A stretch of 64,000 bases of DNA, taken from the NCBI RefSeq assembly GCF_008923205.2, contig NZ_WBMS02000005.1, positions 56,154 to 120,153 on the forward strand, in the 5' to 3' direction. This DNA is from Actinomadura physcomitrii (GTDB lineage Bacteria > Actinomycetota > Actinomycetes > Streptosporangiales > Streptosporangiaceae). Each line of letters begins with the position of its first letter. The stretch's first letter is position 1. The position numbers were made by a program, and so were the translations under genes. Below, in pieces: positions 24,258 to 32,812 of the stretch. Under the pieces are notes generated by a model, which saw only the letters and a program-made list of their open reading frames with translations, was not told the DNA's origin and made no database searches.

Positions 24258-25622
24258 ATGAGCGACATCGATCTCGTCGTGGCGGGCGCCGGTGGCGGCC
24301 TCGCCGGGGCGCTGCGCGCCGCCGAGCTGGGGTTGAGCGTGGTCGTCGTGGAGTCCAGCGAGCACTTCCGGCGCGGCAACAACACGTCGATGTCCACCGC
24401 GATGTTCCCCGGCGCGGGCTCGCGCTGGCAGGCCGAGCAGGGCGTGGACGACTCGCCGGACCGGTTCGTCGACGACATCATGGCCAAGACCAAGGGCAAG
24501 GCCGACGCCCGCCTCGCCCGCACGCTCGCGCGGGTGAGCGCGCCGCTGGTCGAGTGGCTCGCCGACGCGGTGGAGCTGCCGCTCGACCTGGTCACCGACT
24601 TCAACTATCCGGGCCACTCCGTCACGCGCTGCCACTCCGTCCCCGGACGGCACGGCTCCGGCGTGATCGACCACCTGGCCCGCCGCGCCCGCGCGCACCC
24701 GGGCATCGACCTGCTCGTCCCCGCGAAGCTGACCAACGTGGTGACCGGCGGGGACGGCGCCGTCCGCGCGGCCGTCGTCCGGTACCCCGACGGCACCGAG
24801 GAGGAGATCCCGACCCGGGCCGTGCTGCTGGCCACCAACGGGTTCGGCGCCGACCGGGACCTCGTCCGCCGCCACCTCCCGGAGATCGCCGACGCCCTCT
24901 ACCAGGGCAGCGACCAGTCGCTCGGCGACGCGCTGCGGATCGGCGGCGGCCTCGGCGCCGCCACCGGCTACCTCGACGCCTACCAGGGCCACGGCGCCGT
25001 CGCCGCCGGCGCGGGCACCCTCGTCGGCTGGGCGACGATCATCCACGGCGCGATCATGGTGGATCTGGAGGGGCGCCGGTTCGGCGACGAGACCCGCGGC
25101 TACTCCGAGTACGCCGCCGAGCTGGCCGCCCGGCCCGGCGCGACCGGCTGGATCGTCCTGGACGAGACGATCTTCCACCAGTGCGAGCCGTTCAAGGACT
25201 TCCGCGACACCGTCGAGTCGGGCGTGCTGGTCTGGGCCGACGACGCCGACGGCCTCGCCAAGGCCACCGGCCTGCCCGCCGGCGCCCTCGCCGCCGAGCT
25301 GGAGACCGCCGCCGCCGTCGCGCGCGGCGAGCGCGCCGACGAGCACGGCCGCACCAACTGGGAGCGCCCGCTCGCCGCGCCGTACGCGGCCGTCCGGGTC
25401 GTCCCGGCGCTGTTCCACACCCAGGGCGGGCTGATCGTCAACGAGGACGCCGCCGTCGTCGACCACGACGACCGCCCCATTCCCGGCCTGTACGCGGCGG
25501 GCGGCGCGGCGGCCGGGATCTCCGGCCACGGCGCCGACGGCTACCTGCCCGGCAACGGGCTGCTGCCCGCCTTCGGGCTCGCCTACCTGGCCGCCGGCGA
25601 CGTCGCCCGCCGCCGCACCTGA
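24258..25622 (+). CDS. FAD-dependent oxidoreductase (fumarate reductase/succinate dehydrogenase flavoprotein-like)
   Basis: A 454-residue FAD_binding_2 flavoprotein. The N-terminal Rossmann motif is VVAGAGGGLAGALRAAELG. Residues NNTSMSTAMFPGAGSRWQ bind flavin, HTQGGLIVNED carries the HxxGG active-site element near residue 385, and GHGADGYLPGNGLLPAFG closes the FAD site. The family includes fumarate reductases, tricarballylate dehydrogenase and ketosteroid dehydrogenases, which add or remove a C=C next to a carboxyl or keto group. ATG 24258 is preferred over GTG 24252 because AGGAGG (24247-24252) is correctly spaced from it. Likely oxidises a pathway intermediate. Confidence 0.85.
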   Translation: MSDIDLVVAGAGGGLAGALRAAELGLSVVVVESSEHFRRGNNTSMSTAMFPGAGSRWQAEQGVDDSPDRFVDDIMAKTKGKADARLARTLARVSAPLVEWLADAVELPLDLVTDFNYPGHSVTRCHSVPGRHGSGVIDHLARRARAHPGIDLLVPAKLTNVVTGGDGAVRAAVVRYPDGTEEEIPTRAVLLATNGFGADRDLVRRHLPEIADALYQGSDQSLGDALRIGGGLGAATGYLDAYQGHGAVAAGAGTLVGWATIIHGAIMVDLEGRRFGDETRGYSEYAAELAARPGATGWIVLDETIFHQCEPFKDFRDTVESGVLVWADDADGLAKATGLPAGALAAELETAAAVARGERADEHGRTNWERPLAAPYAAVRVVPALFHTQGGLIVNEDAAVVDHDDRPIPGLYAAGGAAAGISGHGADGYLPGNGLLPAFGLAYLAAGDVARRRT

Positions 25623-25664
25623 CCATTTTCCAGCGACCACCCCACGACACTGAGGAGAGATGAA

Positions 25665-27134
25665 TTGGCCACGACCGAGCTGCTGCTGAAGAACGTGCGG
25701 GTGGTCCGTCCCGACGCCCCCGAGGGCGCCGAGCCCGAGCGCCTCGACATCGCCGTCAACGACGGCACCATCGTCCGCCTTGCGGCCGACCTTCCCGATG
25801 ACGACGCGGCGAAGGTGGTCGACGGCGGTGGCAAGCTGGCGTTCCCGGGCGTCGTCGACGCCCACCAGCATTGGGGCATCTACAACGAGCTGGCCGCCGA
25901 CACCCGTTCGGAGAGCCGCGCCAGCGCGCAGGGCGGCGTCACCACCTCGCTGACCTACATGCGGACCGGGCAGTACTACCTGAACAAGGGCGGCCCGTAC
26001 CGCGAGTTCTTCCCCGAGGTGCTGAGCGCCGCCAGCGGCAACGCCTACGTCGACTACGCGTTCCACCTGGCGCCGATGATGGCCGAGCACATCGGCGAGA
26101 TCCCCTACCTCGTCGAGGAGCACGGCGTCACCTCGTTCAAGATCTTCATGTTCTACGGCAGCCACGGGCTGCACGGCCGCTCCACCAGCCAGAGCGAGTT
26201 CCTGATGACGCCGCCGGACGAGCGGTACGACATCGCGCACTTCGAGTTCGTCATGCGCGGGATCCAGAAGGCCCGCGAGCAGCTGTCCGACTACGCCGAC
26301 CACATCTCGCTGTCGCTGCACTGCGAGACCGCCGAGATCATGACGGCGTACACCAAGATGGTCGAGCAGGAGGGCGAGCTGACCGGCCTGCGCGCCTACA
26401 GCGCGTCGCGCCCGCCGCACTCGGAGGGCCTGGCCGTCACCATCGCGTCGTACCTGGCGCACGAGACGGGCCTGCCGAACATCAACCTGCTGCACCTGTC
26501 GTCGGAGAAGGCGCTGTCGGCGGCGCTGACCATGGCGTCGGCGTTCCCGCACATCGACTTCCGCCGCGAGGTCACCATCGGGCACCTGCTCGCCGACGTC
26601 GACACCGCGCACGGCCTGGGCGGCAAGGTCAACCCGCCGTTGCGCGACCGCGAGGACGTCGAGGCGCTGTGGCGGCACGTCCTGGCCGGCGAGGTCGACT
26701 GGGTCGTCAGCGACCACGCCTGCTGCCGCGACGAGATGAAGTTCGGCGCCGACCGCGACGACATCTTCCTCGCCAAGTCGGGGTTCGGCGGCGCCGAGTA
26801 CCTGCTGCCCGGCCTGGTCGGCGAGGGGATCAAGCGCGGGCTGCCGCTGCAGCGCGTCGCGCAGCTGACCTCCTGGAACCCGGCCCGCCGCTACGGCCTG
26901 CTCACCAAGGGCGCCATCGCCGAGGGCTACGACGCCGACATCGCGCTGGTCGACCCGGACGTGTCCTGGACGGTCCGCGCCGCCGACTCCGAGTCCACGC
27001 AGGAGTACACCCCGTTCGAGGGCTTCCCGATGACCGCGAAGGTCACCGACACCTTCGTGCGCGGCAACCACGTGTACTCCGGCGGGAAGGTGCTCGGCGA
27101 CCCGGTCGGCAAGTACCTGCGGCGCGGCCGCTGA
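25665..27134 (+). CDS. Amidohydrolase of the hydantoinase/dihydropyrimidinase type
   Basis: A 489-residue cyclic amidohydrolase with a complete dinuclear metal site: His67 and His69 (DAHQHW), the carboxylatable Lys159 (TSFKIFMF), His219 (SLHCET), His277 (LLHLSSEKA) and Asp350 (VSDHACC). This set is typical of dihydropyrimidinase, hydantoinase and allantoinase. The start is TTG at 25665, six to seven bases after GAGGAGAG; the nearby ATG is out of frame. It likely opens a cyclic amide, imide or ureide; the substrate-loop sequence (FYGSHGLHGRSTSQSE) does not identify one. Confidence 0.88.
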   Translation: MATTELLLKNVRVVRPDAPEGAEPERLDIAVNDGTIVRLAADLPDDDAAKVVDGGGKLAFPGVVDAHQHWGIYNELAADTRSESRASAQGGVTTSLTYMRTGQYYLNKGGPYREFFPEVLSAASGNAYVDYAFHLAPMMAEHIGEIPYLVEEHGVTSFKIFMFYGSHGLHGRSTSQSEFLMTPPDERYDIAHFEFVMRGIQKAREQLSDYADHISLSLHCETAEIMTAYTKMVEQEGELTGLRAYSASRPPHSEGLAVTIASYLAHETGLPNINLLHLSSEKALSAALTMASAFPHIDFRREVTIGHLLADVDTAHGLGGKVNPPLRDREDVEALWRHVLAGEVDWVVSDHACCRDEMKFGADRDDIFLAKSGFGGAEYLLPGLVGEGIKRGLPLQRVAQLTSWNPARRYGLLTKGAIAEGYDADIALVDPDVSWTVRAADSESTQEYTPFEGFPMTAKVTDTFVRGNHVYSGGKVLGDPVGKYLRRGR

Positions 27135-27154
27135 CGGCTCCCTAGGATCATCGG

Positions 27155-27931
27155 GTGACCAACCAGACCGCGGAACGGCCGTCGTCCGGCACCGAGGTGG
27201 CCGGCCGGGTCGCCGACGTGCTGCTGCTGTTCGCCGGGGGGCCGCAGTACCTCGGCGTCAGCGCGATCAGCCGGGAGCTCGGCATCTCCAAGGCCGTCGT
27301 CCACCGCATCCTGCAGTCGCTGGTGTCGCGGGAGATGCTGGAGGCCGACCCCGGCGGGTACCGGCTCGGGCCCGCCGCCGTCGCGCTCGGCGTCAGCGCG
27401 CTGCGCCGGTTCAACGTCCGCAACGCCGCCGCGCCGGTGCTGCGCCGGCTGCGCGACGAGACCGGCGAGACGACGACGTTGTCCGGCCTGGTCGCCGACG
27501 AGCGGGTCTACCTCGACCAGTTCGAGAGCCCGCACGAGGTGAAGATGACCGTCGAGGTCGGCCGCCGGTTCCCGCTGCACGCGGGCTCCTCGGGCAAGGT
27601 GATCCTCGCCTTCCTGCCCGAGGATCGCCGCGAGGCCCTGCTGGCGCGGCCCCTGACCGCGCTGACGCCCGGGACCGTCACCGACGTGGCGGCGCTGCGC
27701 GCGCAGCTCGCCGAGACGGCCCGCGACGGCGTCGGCGTCTCGCTGGGGGAGCGGCAGGCCGACGCCGGGTCGGTCGCCGCGCCGCTGTTCGGCCCGGACG
27801 GCGAGGTGCACGGCTCGATCAGCGTCTGCGGCCCCCGGCACCGCTTCACCCCGGAGGCCGTGGAGCGGTACCGGGCGCTCGTCCGCGGCGCCGCCGAGGA
27901 GATCACGCGGACGTGGACGACCCACCGGTGA
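27155..27931 (+). CDS. IclR family transcriptional regulator
   Basis: A 258-residue regulator with an N-terminal winged helix (residues 20-80: [20 protein letters not shown]) and a C-terminal GAF-like effector domain ([36 protein letters not shown]). The GTG starts 6 nt after TAGGAT, suggesting its own leaderless promoter besides read-through. It closes the catabolic island and probably binds the two GTTCCKC-TWA-GCGGAAC sites in the divergent control region. Its 3' end overlaps a convergent phosphodiesterase fragment by 29 bp. Confidence 0.92.
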   Translation: MTNQTAERPSSGTEVAGRVADVLLLFAGGPQYLGVSAISRELGISKAVVHRILQSLVSREMLEADPGGYRLGPAAVALGVSALRRFNVRNAAAPVLRRLRDETGETTTLSGLVADERVYLDQFESPHEVKMTVEVGRRFPLHAGSSGKVILAFLPEDRREALLARPLTALTPGTVTDVAALRAQLAETARDGVGVSLGERQADAGSVAAPLFGPDGEVHGSISVCGPRHRFTPEAVERYRALVRGAAEEITRTWTTHR

Positions 27932-28352
27932 CCGCCCGGCAGTGCGTCGTGAGGCGCCGCTCGTCGTCCAGCGTGTGGAGCGCGACGCCGGGCGGCGCCG
28001 CGTGGTCGGCGACGGCGCCGTTTTGCCCGGGGAGCCGGATCGTGGAGACGACGCCCGGCGCCACCAGCAGCGGCCGTCCGGCGAAGGTGGTGGCCGCCGC
28101 CGTGTGCGCGTGCCCGCACAGCACCGCCACCACCTGCGGGTGCCTGCCGAGGACGGCGGCGAGCCGGTCCTCGCCGAACAGCCGGATTTCGTCCACGTAC
28201 GGGACGCCGAGCGTGACCGGCGGATGGTGGAAGCAGACGAACGCCGGTGCCTCGCGCCGGTCGCCGAGCACGCCGTCCAGCCAGTCGAGGGTCTCGTCGG
28301 CGAGGAACCCGTGGTGTATGCGCAGAGCCTCGGCCTGCTCGCCCGGGTCCAC
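27903..28352 (-). pseudogene. Metallophosphoesterase, C-terminal half only
   Basis: An open frame encodes only the second half of a CpdA-like calcineurin-type phosphodiesterase: [27 protein letters not shown] and the metal-binding [16 protein letters not shown]. The first half, with the DLH, D and GNHD metal ligands, is absent. The homology stops abruptly at about 28352, where the truncated MocR-like gene on the other strand begins. It cannot bind the full dimetal site and is treated as a pseudogene. Confidence 0.8.
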
Positions 28353-28356
28353 CGCG

Positions 28357-28869
28357 CCCGGCCACGTCGTCTACGCGGGCACCGCGTCCAAGACCCTCGC
28401 CCCGGCGCTGCGGCTCGGCTGGCTGGTGCTGCCCGCCGCCCTGGTCGAACCGGTCGCGGAGGCCAAGCGCCTCGCCGACGCGCACACACCGTCGCTCGGG
28501 CAGCTCGTCCTCGCCGACCTGATCACCGGGCACGCCTACGACCGGCACGTGCGCGCCGCCCGGCTGCGCTACCGGCGCCGCCGGGACGCGCTGGTCGAGG
28601 CGCTGCGGAGCCGGGCGCCGCACGTCCGGGTGCTGGGCGTCGCGGCCGGGCTGCACGCCCTCCTCCTGCTTCCGGACGGCGGCCCGGGCGAGCACGAGAT
28701 CATGGCGCGGGCGGCGGCGCGCGGCCTCGCGCTGCAGCCGCTCGGCGAGTTCTGGCAGCGGCCGGACGGGCGCCCGCCCGGCCTCGTCGTCGGATACAGC
28801 ACCCCGCTCCAGTCCGGGTACCCGGCCGCGCTGGACGCGCTCTGCTCCGTCCTGCGGTACAAAGCCTGA
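28357..28869 (+). pseudogene. MocR/GabR-like regulator, C-terminal aminotransferase half only
   Basis: The frame reads [21 protein letters not shown], containing the PLP-lysine motif, then [20 protein letters not shown] and [20 protein letters not shown], the end of the fold-type-I aminotransferase domain of GntR/MocR regulators. The helix-turn-helix and first half of the aminotransferase domain are missing. A single deletion seems to have removed the 5' halves of this gene and the divergent phosphodiesterase gene. Confidence 0.8.
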
Positions 28870-28871
28870 GC

Positions 28872-28889
28872 GGTCCGGTTTGTCGGACC
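28872..28889 (+). terminator. Small hairpin after MocR remnant
   Basis: GGTCCG, 6 nt, CGGACC begins 3 bp after the stop codon and 43 bp before bioB. It is either the old terminator or part of the bioB control region. Confidence 0.4.
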
Positions 28890-28931
28890 TGCTCAAGACC
28901 GCCTCGAGGGCCTTCTGCAAGGATCGTCCGC

Positions 28932-29993
28932 ATGAGCCTTCTCGAGACCCTGGCCGGCAAGGGACTGCGGCGCGAGCCGCCGACGCGGGACGAGGCGCTG
29001 GCGGTGCTGGCGACGTCCGACGACGACATCCTCGACGTGGTGGCCGCCGCCGGCCGCGTCCGCCGGCACTGGTTCGGCCGCCGGGTCAAGCTGAACTACC
29101 TGGTCAACCTCAAGTCCGGGCTGTGCCCCGAGGACTGCTCGTACTGCTCGCAGCGGCTCGGCTCGCAGGCCGACGTCCTCAAGTACAGCTGGCTGAAGCC
29201 CGAGGAGGCCGCCGACGCCGCCGCCGCGGGGATGGCGGCGGGCGCCAAGCGCGTCTGCCTGGTCGCCAGCGGCCGCGGCCCGTCCGACCGCGACGTCGAG
29301 CGCGTCGCCGACACCATCGCGGCGATCAAGGAGCGCGGCGACGTGGAGATCTGCGCTTGCCTCGGCCTGCTCCGCGACGGCCAGGGCGAGCGGCTCGCCG
29401 AGGCCGGCGCCGACGCCTACAACCACAACCTCAACACCTCTGAGGGCGTGTACGGCGACATCTGCACCACCCACGACTTCAGCGACCGGCAGGACACCGT
29501 GCAGAAGTCGAAGGACGCCGGCCTGTCCCCGTGCTCCGGCCTCATCGCCGGGATGGGGGAGACCGACGAGGACCTCGTCGACGTCGCGTTCGCGCTCCGC
29601 GACCTCGACGTGGACTCGGTCCCCGTCAACTTCCTCATCCCCTTCGACGGCACCCCGCTCGCCGAGCGGTGGGCCCTCACCCCGCAGCGCTGCCTGCGCA
29701 TCCTCGCGATGGTCCGGTTCGTCCATCCGGACGCCGAGGTCCGGCTCGCCGGCGGCCGCGAGATCCACCTGCGCAGCCTGCAGCCGCTCGCCCTGCACAT
29801 CGTCAACTCGATCTTCCTCGGCGACTACCTGACCAGCGAGGGCCAGGCCGGCAAGGCGGACCTGGAGATGATCGAGGACCTCGGCTTCGAGGTGGAGGGC
29901 GCCGGCACGCCCAGCATGCCGGAGCACCGCCGCGCCGAGACCGTGGCCGTCCGCCGCCGCGGCGCCGGCACCGCGCTGCCGCCGAACGCCTGA
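28932..29993 (+). CDS. bioB: Biotin synthase
   Basis: Radical-SAM enzyme inserting sulfur into dethiobiotin. The 353-residue product has the iron-sulfur motif [10 protein letters not shown] (Cys-x3-Cys-x2-Cys, about residues 65-72), the [2Fe-2S] cysteines in CACLGLL and [12 protein letters not shown], the YNHNLNTS segment and the final Arg in [15 protein letters not shown]. The ATG follows AAGGATCG. No other biotin gene is adjacent. The short region upstream holds only a hairpin; no clear BirA/BioQ-type operator is seen. Confidence 0.96.
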   Translation: MSLLETLAGKGLRREPPTRDEALAVLATSDDDILDVVAAAGRVRRHWFGRRVKLNYLVNLKSGLCPEDCSYCSQRLGSQADVLKYSWLKPEEAADAAAAGMAAGAKRVCLVASGRGPSDRDVERVADTIAAIKERGDVEICACLGLLRDGQGERLAEAGADAYNHNLNTSEGVYGDICTTHDFSDRQDTVQKSKDAGLSPCSGLIAGMGETDEDLVDVAFALRDLDVDSVPVNFLIPFDGTPLAERWALTPQRCLRILAMVRFVHPDAEVRLAGGREIHLRSLQPLALHIVNSIFLGDYLTSEGQAGKADLEMIEDLGFEVEGAGTPSMPEHRRAETVAVRRRGAGTALPPNA

Positions 29994-30011
29994 CCGGGCG
30001 CCCGGGCGGCG

Positions 30012-31574
30012 TCAGCCGGCCTTGGCGATGATGTCGGCGATGCCGCGCTCGGCGAGCGCGGCGATCGTGAACGACGGATTCGCGCCGCCGACGCTGCCCG
30101 GGACCATCGACCCGTCCAGCGCGTACAGGCCCTTGTAGCCCTTCACCCGCCCGTACAGGTCGGACGACTTCCCGAGCACGCAGCCGCCGAGCGGATGCGC
30201 CGTCAGCGTCGCCGGCCACGTCACCGAGATCGGGATGGCGTCGGAGTTGGCGTGCATGACCTTGTTCACCCAGTCCGTCGCCGACTTCGCCGCCGCGTCC
30301 GCCTTGCCCGCGAAATCGGACAGCTTCACCGACTTGCTGGCCTTGTCGTAACCGAACGTCGCGCGGTTCTCCAGATCGGCGGTCATCACCAGCGTCTGCA
30401 CGATCGGCAGCCCCTGCGCCTCGATGAGCTGCCAGCTCTCCACCCGCATCGGCAGCTCGAACTCCCCGTCCACGAAGAACGTGGACGCGCTCGGCGACCC
30501 CTGGCTCGGCCCCGCCTGCCCCGTGTAGCTGTACCCCACGTATTGGTCGCCGTTGTCGCCGAACCCCGTCCCCACGGACGCGTCGAGGTCGGGCAGCGCG
30601 CCCGTCTCCCGCGCCGCGACCAGCAGCCGGTTGGTGTTGAGCGTCCCGGCGCACAGGAAGAGCATGTCGCAGGTGTACTCGACGGTGTCGAGCGTCTTGC
30701 CCGCCGTGTCGAGATGCCGGACGGCCAGCCGGTACCTTCCGTCCGTCCCGATCCCGATCGACGTGACCTCGCTCATCGTCTGGAACTGCACCTTCCCGGT
30801 GGCCTTTGCCGCCGGGATGTAGTTCACCGTCAGGCTGTTCTTGGCGCCGTCACTGCACCCGAAGTCCGTCTCGCCCGCGATGGCGGACGGGCGCACCGTC
30901 CCGGCGAGCTCCTTCCGGACGACGTCCCAGTTGAACATCGACATCAGCTTCTCGGACGCGTACCCGGCCCTCGCGGCGTGCTGGTCCCACACCCGCGAAT
31001 GCGTGAACGGCGCCGACCCGTAGATGTCGTCCGGCATCACGCTCGGCTTCAGCACCGACTGCACTTTCGGGTACCACTTCGACGCCATCTCCTGATAGGT
31101 GATGTCCGCCGGGAACAGCTTCTCGAAGTACTTCCGCGGCGGCGCCACCGTCGCGCACGTGTACACCAGCGACCCGCCGCCGAGCCCCGCCCCGCACGCG
31201 ATGTTGAGGTTCTTCTCGTTCGAGACCTCCATGACGCCCGCGTACGGCGTCATCGGGAACGGCAGCACCATCGGCCAGTCCGCGTAGTCGCGGAACCAGA
31301 ACATCTTCTCGCTGTAGTTCAGCTGCGACCCGAACACGGCCTTCTGCGGGTCCGTCACCCATTCCTGGCCGCGTTCCAGGACGAGGGTGTCCACGCCGGC
31401 CTGTCCGAGACGGCAGGCGCTGATGGAGCCGCCGAACCCGGACCCGACCACGATCGCCTGGTAGTCCGTCCTCTCGGCCGCGGAGGCCGGGCGCCCCAGC
31501 GAGCCGCCCAACGCGACGGCCAGCCCGCTCCCGGCGGACATCTGCAGGAACGAACGGCGGCTGAGCGTGCTCAT
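30012..31574 (-). CDS. Cholesterol oxidase (GMC oxidoreductase), Tat-exported
   Basis: Secreted FAD enzyme oxidising and isomerising 3-beta-hydroxysterols. The 520-residue product begins with a Tat signal (SRRSFLQ, hydrophobic run, cleavage near ASAAE). The FAD motif VVGSGFGGSISACRLGQAG follows, with GAGLGGGSLVYT, the active-site His in LTAHPLGGCVLG and the NPSFTIAALAER end with the conserved Asn. Length and order fit Streptomyces-type class I cholesterol oxidase, though a relative on another sterol or alcohol is possible. ATG 31574 has GGAGGTCC upstream. It stands alone. Confidence 0.87.
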   Translation of the reverse strand: MSTLSRRSFLQMSAGSGLAVALGGSLGRPASAAERTDYQAIVVGSGFGGSISACRLGQAGVDTLVLERGQEWVTDPQKAVFGSQLNYSEKMFWFRDYADWPMVLPFPMTPYAGVMEVSNEKNLNIACGAGLGGGSLVYTCATVAPPRKYFEKLFPADITYQEMASKWYPKVQSVLKPSVMPDDIYGSAPFTHSRVWDQHAARAGYASEKLMSMFNWDVVRKELAGTVRPSAIAGETDFGCSDGAKNSLTVNYIPAAKATGKVQFQTMSEVTSIGIGTDGRYRLAVRHLDTAGKTLDTVEYTCDMLFLCAGTLNTNRLLVAARETGALPDLDASVGTGFGDNGDQYVGYSYTGQAGPSQGSPSASTFFVDGEFELPMRVESWQLIEAQGLPIVQTLVMTADLENRATFGYDKASKSVKLSDFAGKADAAAKSATDWVNKVMHANSDAIPISVTWPATLTAHPLGGCVLGKSSDLYGRVKGYKGLYALDGSMVPGSVGGANPSFTIAALAERGIADIIAKAG

Positions 31575-31815
31575 GGAAGGACCTCCGGCCTCGGGGTGGT
31601 TGCCGGAAACTGTCGCCTACGCCCGCCCGTCGCGGAATGAACCCCGCCACCAACTTCTGGGCGGGTCGTTGTGAACCGCCTTACAGAAACCAATCCCGTT
31701 GCGCTCGCCGAGGAGCGCTTCGCGGACGGGTTCCAGGGCTGGCGGCACCTCCTCGCCGCCCACCCGCCCGCCCGCGCGGTCTCCTTGCCGATCCCTCCGG
31801 TAGACGGGGAACGAT

Positions 31816-32361
31816 ATGGCCTGGCTGGACGACGACTATCCGCCGGTTCGGTACCACGAGGAAGAAGGGGAGGTCAGTGCGCTGTTCCGCCCCGCCGGGA
31901 CCCCGGCCGACCTCGTCGCGCCGTCCGGCGCGCGGACCGGCTACCTCGCCACCAAGGCGTCGACTGGCGGCGAGTTCGGCCTGTACCGGGTCCGGATGGG
32001 GCCCGAGGCTGCCGGGACCAGCACCCACTTCCACAGAACGATCTCCGAGTCGTTCTACGTCGTGGCCGGAACGCTGCGCGTCTACGACGGCGACCGGTGG
32101 TCGAACGCGTCGGCGGGCGACTTCCTCTACATGCCCCCGCGCGGCCTGCACTCCTTCGGGAACGAGTCCGGCGAGCCCGTCGAATTCCTGATGCTGTTCT
32201 CGCCCGGCGCGGCCCGGGAAGGCTACTTCGAAGGCGTCGGCGACCTCGCCGGAATGAGCGACGAGGAACGGGCCGCCTTCTTCGTCCACCATGACAGCTA
32301 CTTCACCGACATGGCCAAGGGCCCGTCCGCGCGATCATGGCGAGCCCCCACCGCGCAATGA
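31816..32361 (+). CDS. Cupin domain-containing protein
   Basis: A 181-residue single-cupin protein. The two cupin motifs are STHFHRTISESFYVVAGTL (about 75-93) and GDFLYMPPRGLHSFGN (about 106-121), carrying the usual His/Glu metal ligands. The C-terminal part is acidic and helical (LAGMSDEERAAFFVHHDSYF). The ATG is preceded by GGGGAAC. The 240 bp upstream show no supported gene. It precedes an XRE remnant. Function unknown; possibly a metal-dependent dioxygenase or isomerase. Confidence 0.8.
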   Translation: MAWLDDDYPPVRYHEEEGEVSALFRPAGTPADLVAPSGARTGYLATKASTGGEFGLYRVRMGPEAAGTSTHFHRTISESFYVVAGTLRVYDGDRWSNASAGDFLYMPPRGLHSFGNESGEPVEFLMLFSPGAAREGYFEGVGDLAGMSDEERAAFFVHHDSYFTDMAKGPSARSWRAPTAQ

Positions 32362-32384
32362 CGGGAAGTCGGCCCAGACGTGGC

Positions 32385-32586
32385 GTGGACGGCGCGTTCA
32401 CGATACTCGGGATCGGACCAGATGCCTTGGCGGAAGTCGTGGCCATCGACAGTCTGACCCGAAGCCGGTATGTGGATGAGCCATCCGACGTCGATCACCA
32501 CAAGCGGACGTTCGAGCTACTGCAGGGAATGCCGCTTTCTCAAGAGGATTCCCGCGATGATCGAACGAGTAGCGTCAGAAGTATGA
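32385..32586 (+). pseudogene. XRE/DUF5753 regulator, C-terminal remnant with frameshift
   Basis: The sequence encodes GVDGAFTILGIG, SRYVDEPSDVDHHKRTFELL and PLSQEDSR, the C-terminal end of the DUF5753 domain of actinomycete XRE regulators. A one-base deletion near 32556 shifts the last codons; in the next frame they read MIERVASEV and stop at 32584-32586, overlapping the DUF397 start in the ATGA typical of such pairs. The helix-turn-helix and most of DUF5753 are lost. Confidence 0.65.
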
Positions 32587-32777
32587 GCGAGCGGATCCAG
32601 TGGCGGAAGAGCAGCCACAGCGGGGGCGATGCGACACAGTGCGTGGAGGTCGCAGGGCGGCGGCACATGATCGCTAAACGAGACTCGAAGGATCCGTTGG
32701 GGCCTGTGCTGGCTTTCAGTGCGGGGGAGTGGGCGGTGTCCCTTGGGGACGTCAAGCGTGGCCGGTACGACGCTTAG
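32583..32777 (+). CDS. DUF397 domain-containing protein
   Basis: A 64-residue DUF397 protein (SERIQWRKSSHSGGDATQC, VEVAGR, IAKRDSKDPLGPVLAFSAGE, W). These proteins partner XRE/DUF5753 regulators in actinomycete sporulation-type and secondary-metabolism systems, as in the BldB/WhiJ families. Its partner here is only a remnant, so it is either an orphan that works with another XRE protein or is decaying. Confidence 0.88.
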   Translation: MSERIQWRKSSHSGGDATQCVEVAGRRHMIAKRDSKDPLGPVLAFSAGEWAVSLGDVKRGRYDA

Positions 32778-32812
32778 CGGACGTGGTCTGACCGCGAGGC
32801 GGTAGCGGTTCG

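Noticed and set aside
24096..27071. A 991-codon open frame on the minus strand
   Set aside because: It runs antisense through the flavoprotein and amidohydrolase genes, has low-complexity Arg/Gly/Val composition, no motifs and no ribosome site. It is a high-GC shadow frame.
28870..28931. A BirA/BioQ operator for bioB
   Set aside because: The only symmetry is the GGTCCG/CGGACC hairpin after the MocR remnant; it does not resemble known biotin operators.
31637..31815. Short plus-strand frames starting at 31637 and 31671 ahead of the cupin gene
   Set aside because: They change frame relative to the cupin and show no motif or ribosome site; they are more likely its upstream region.
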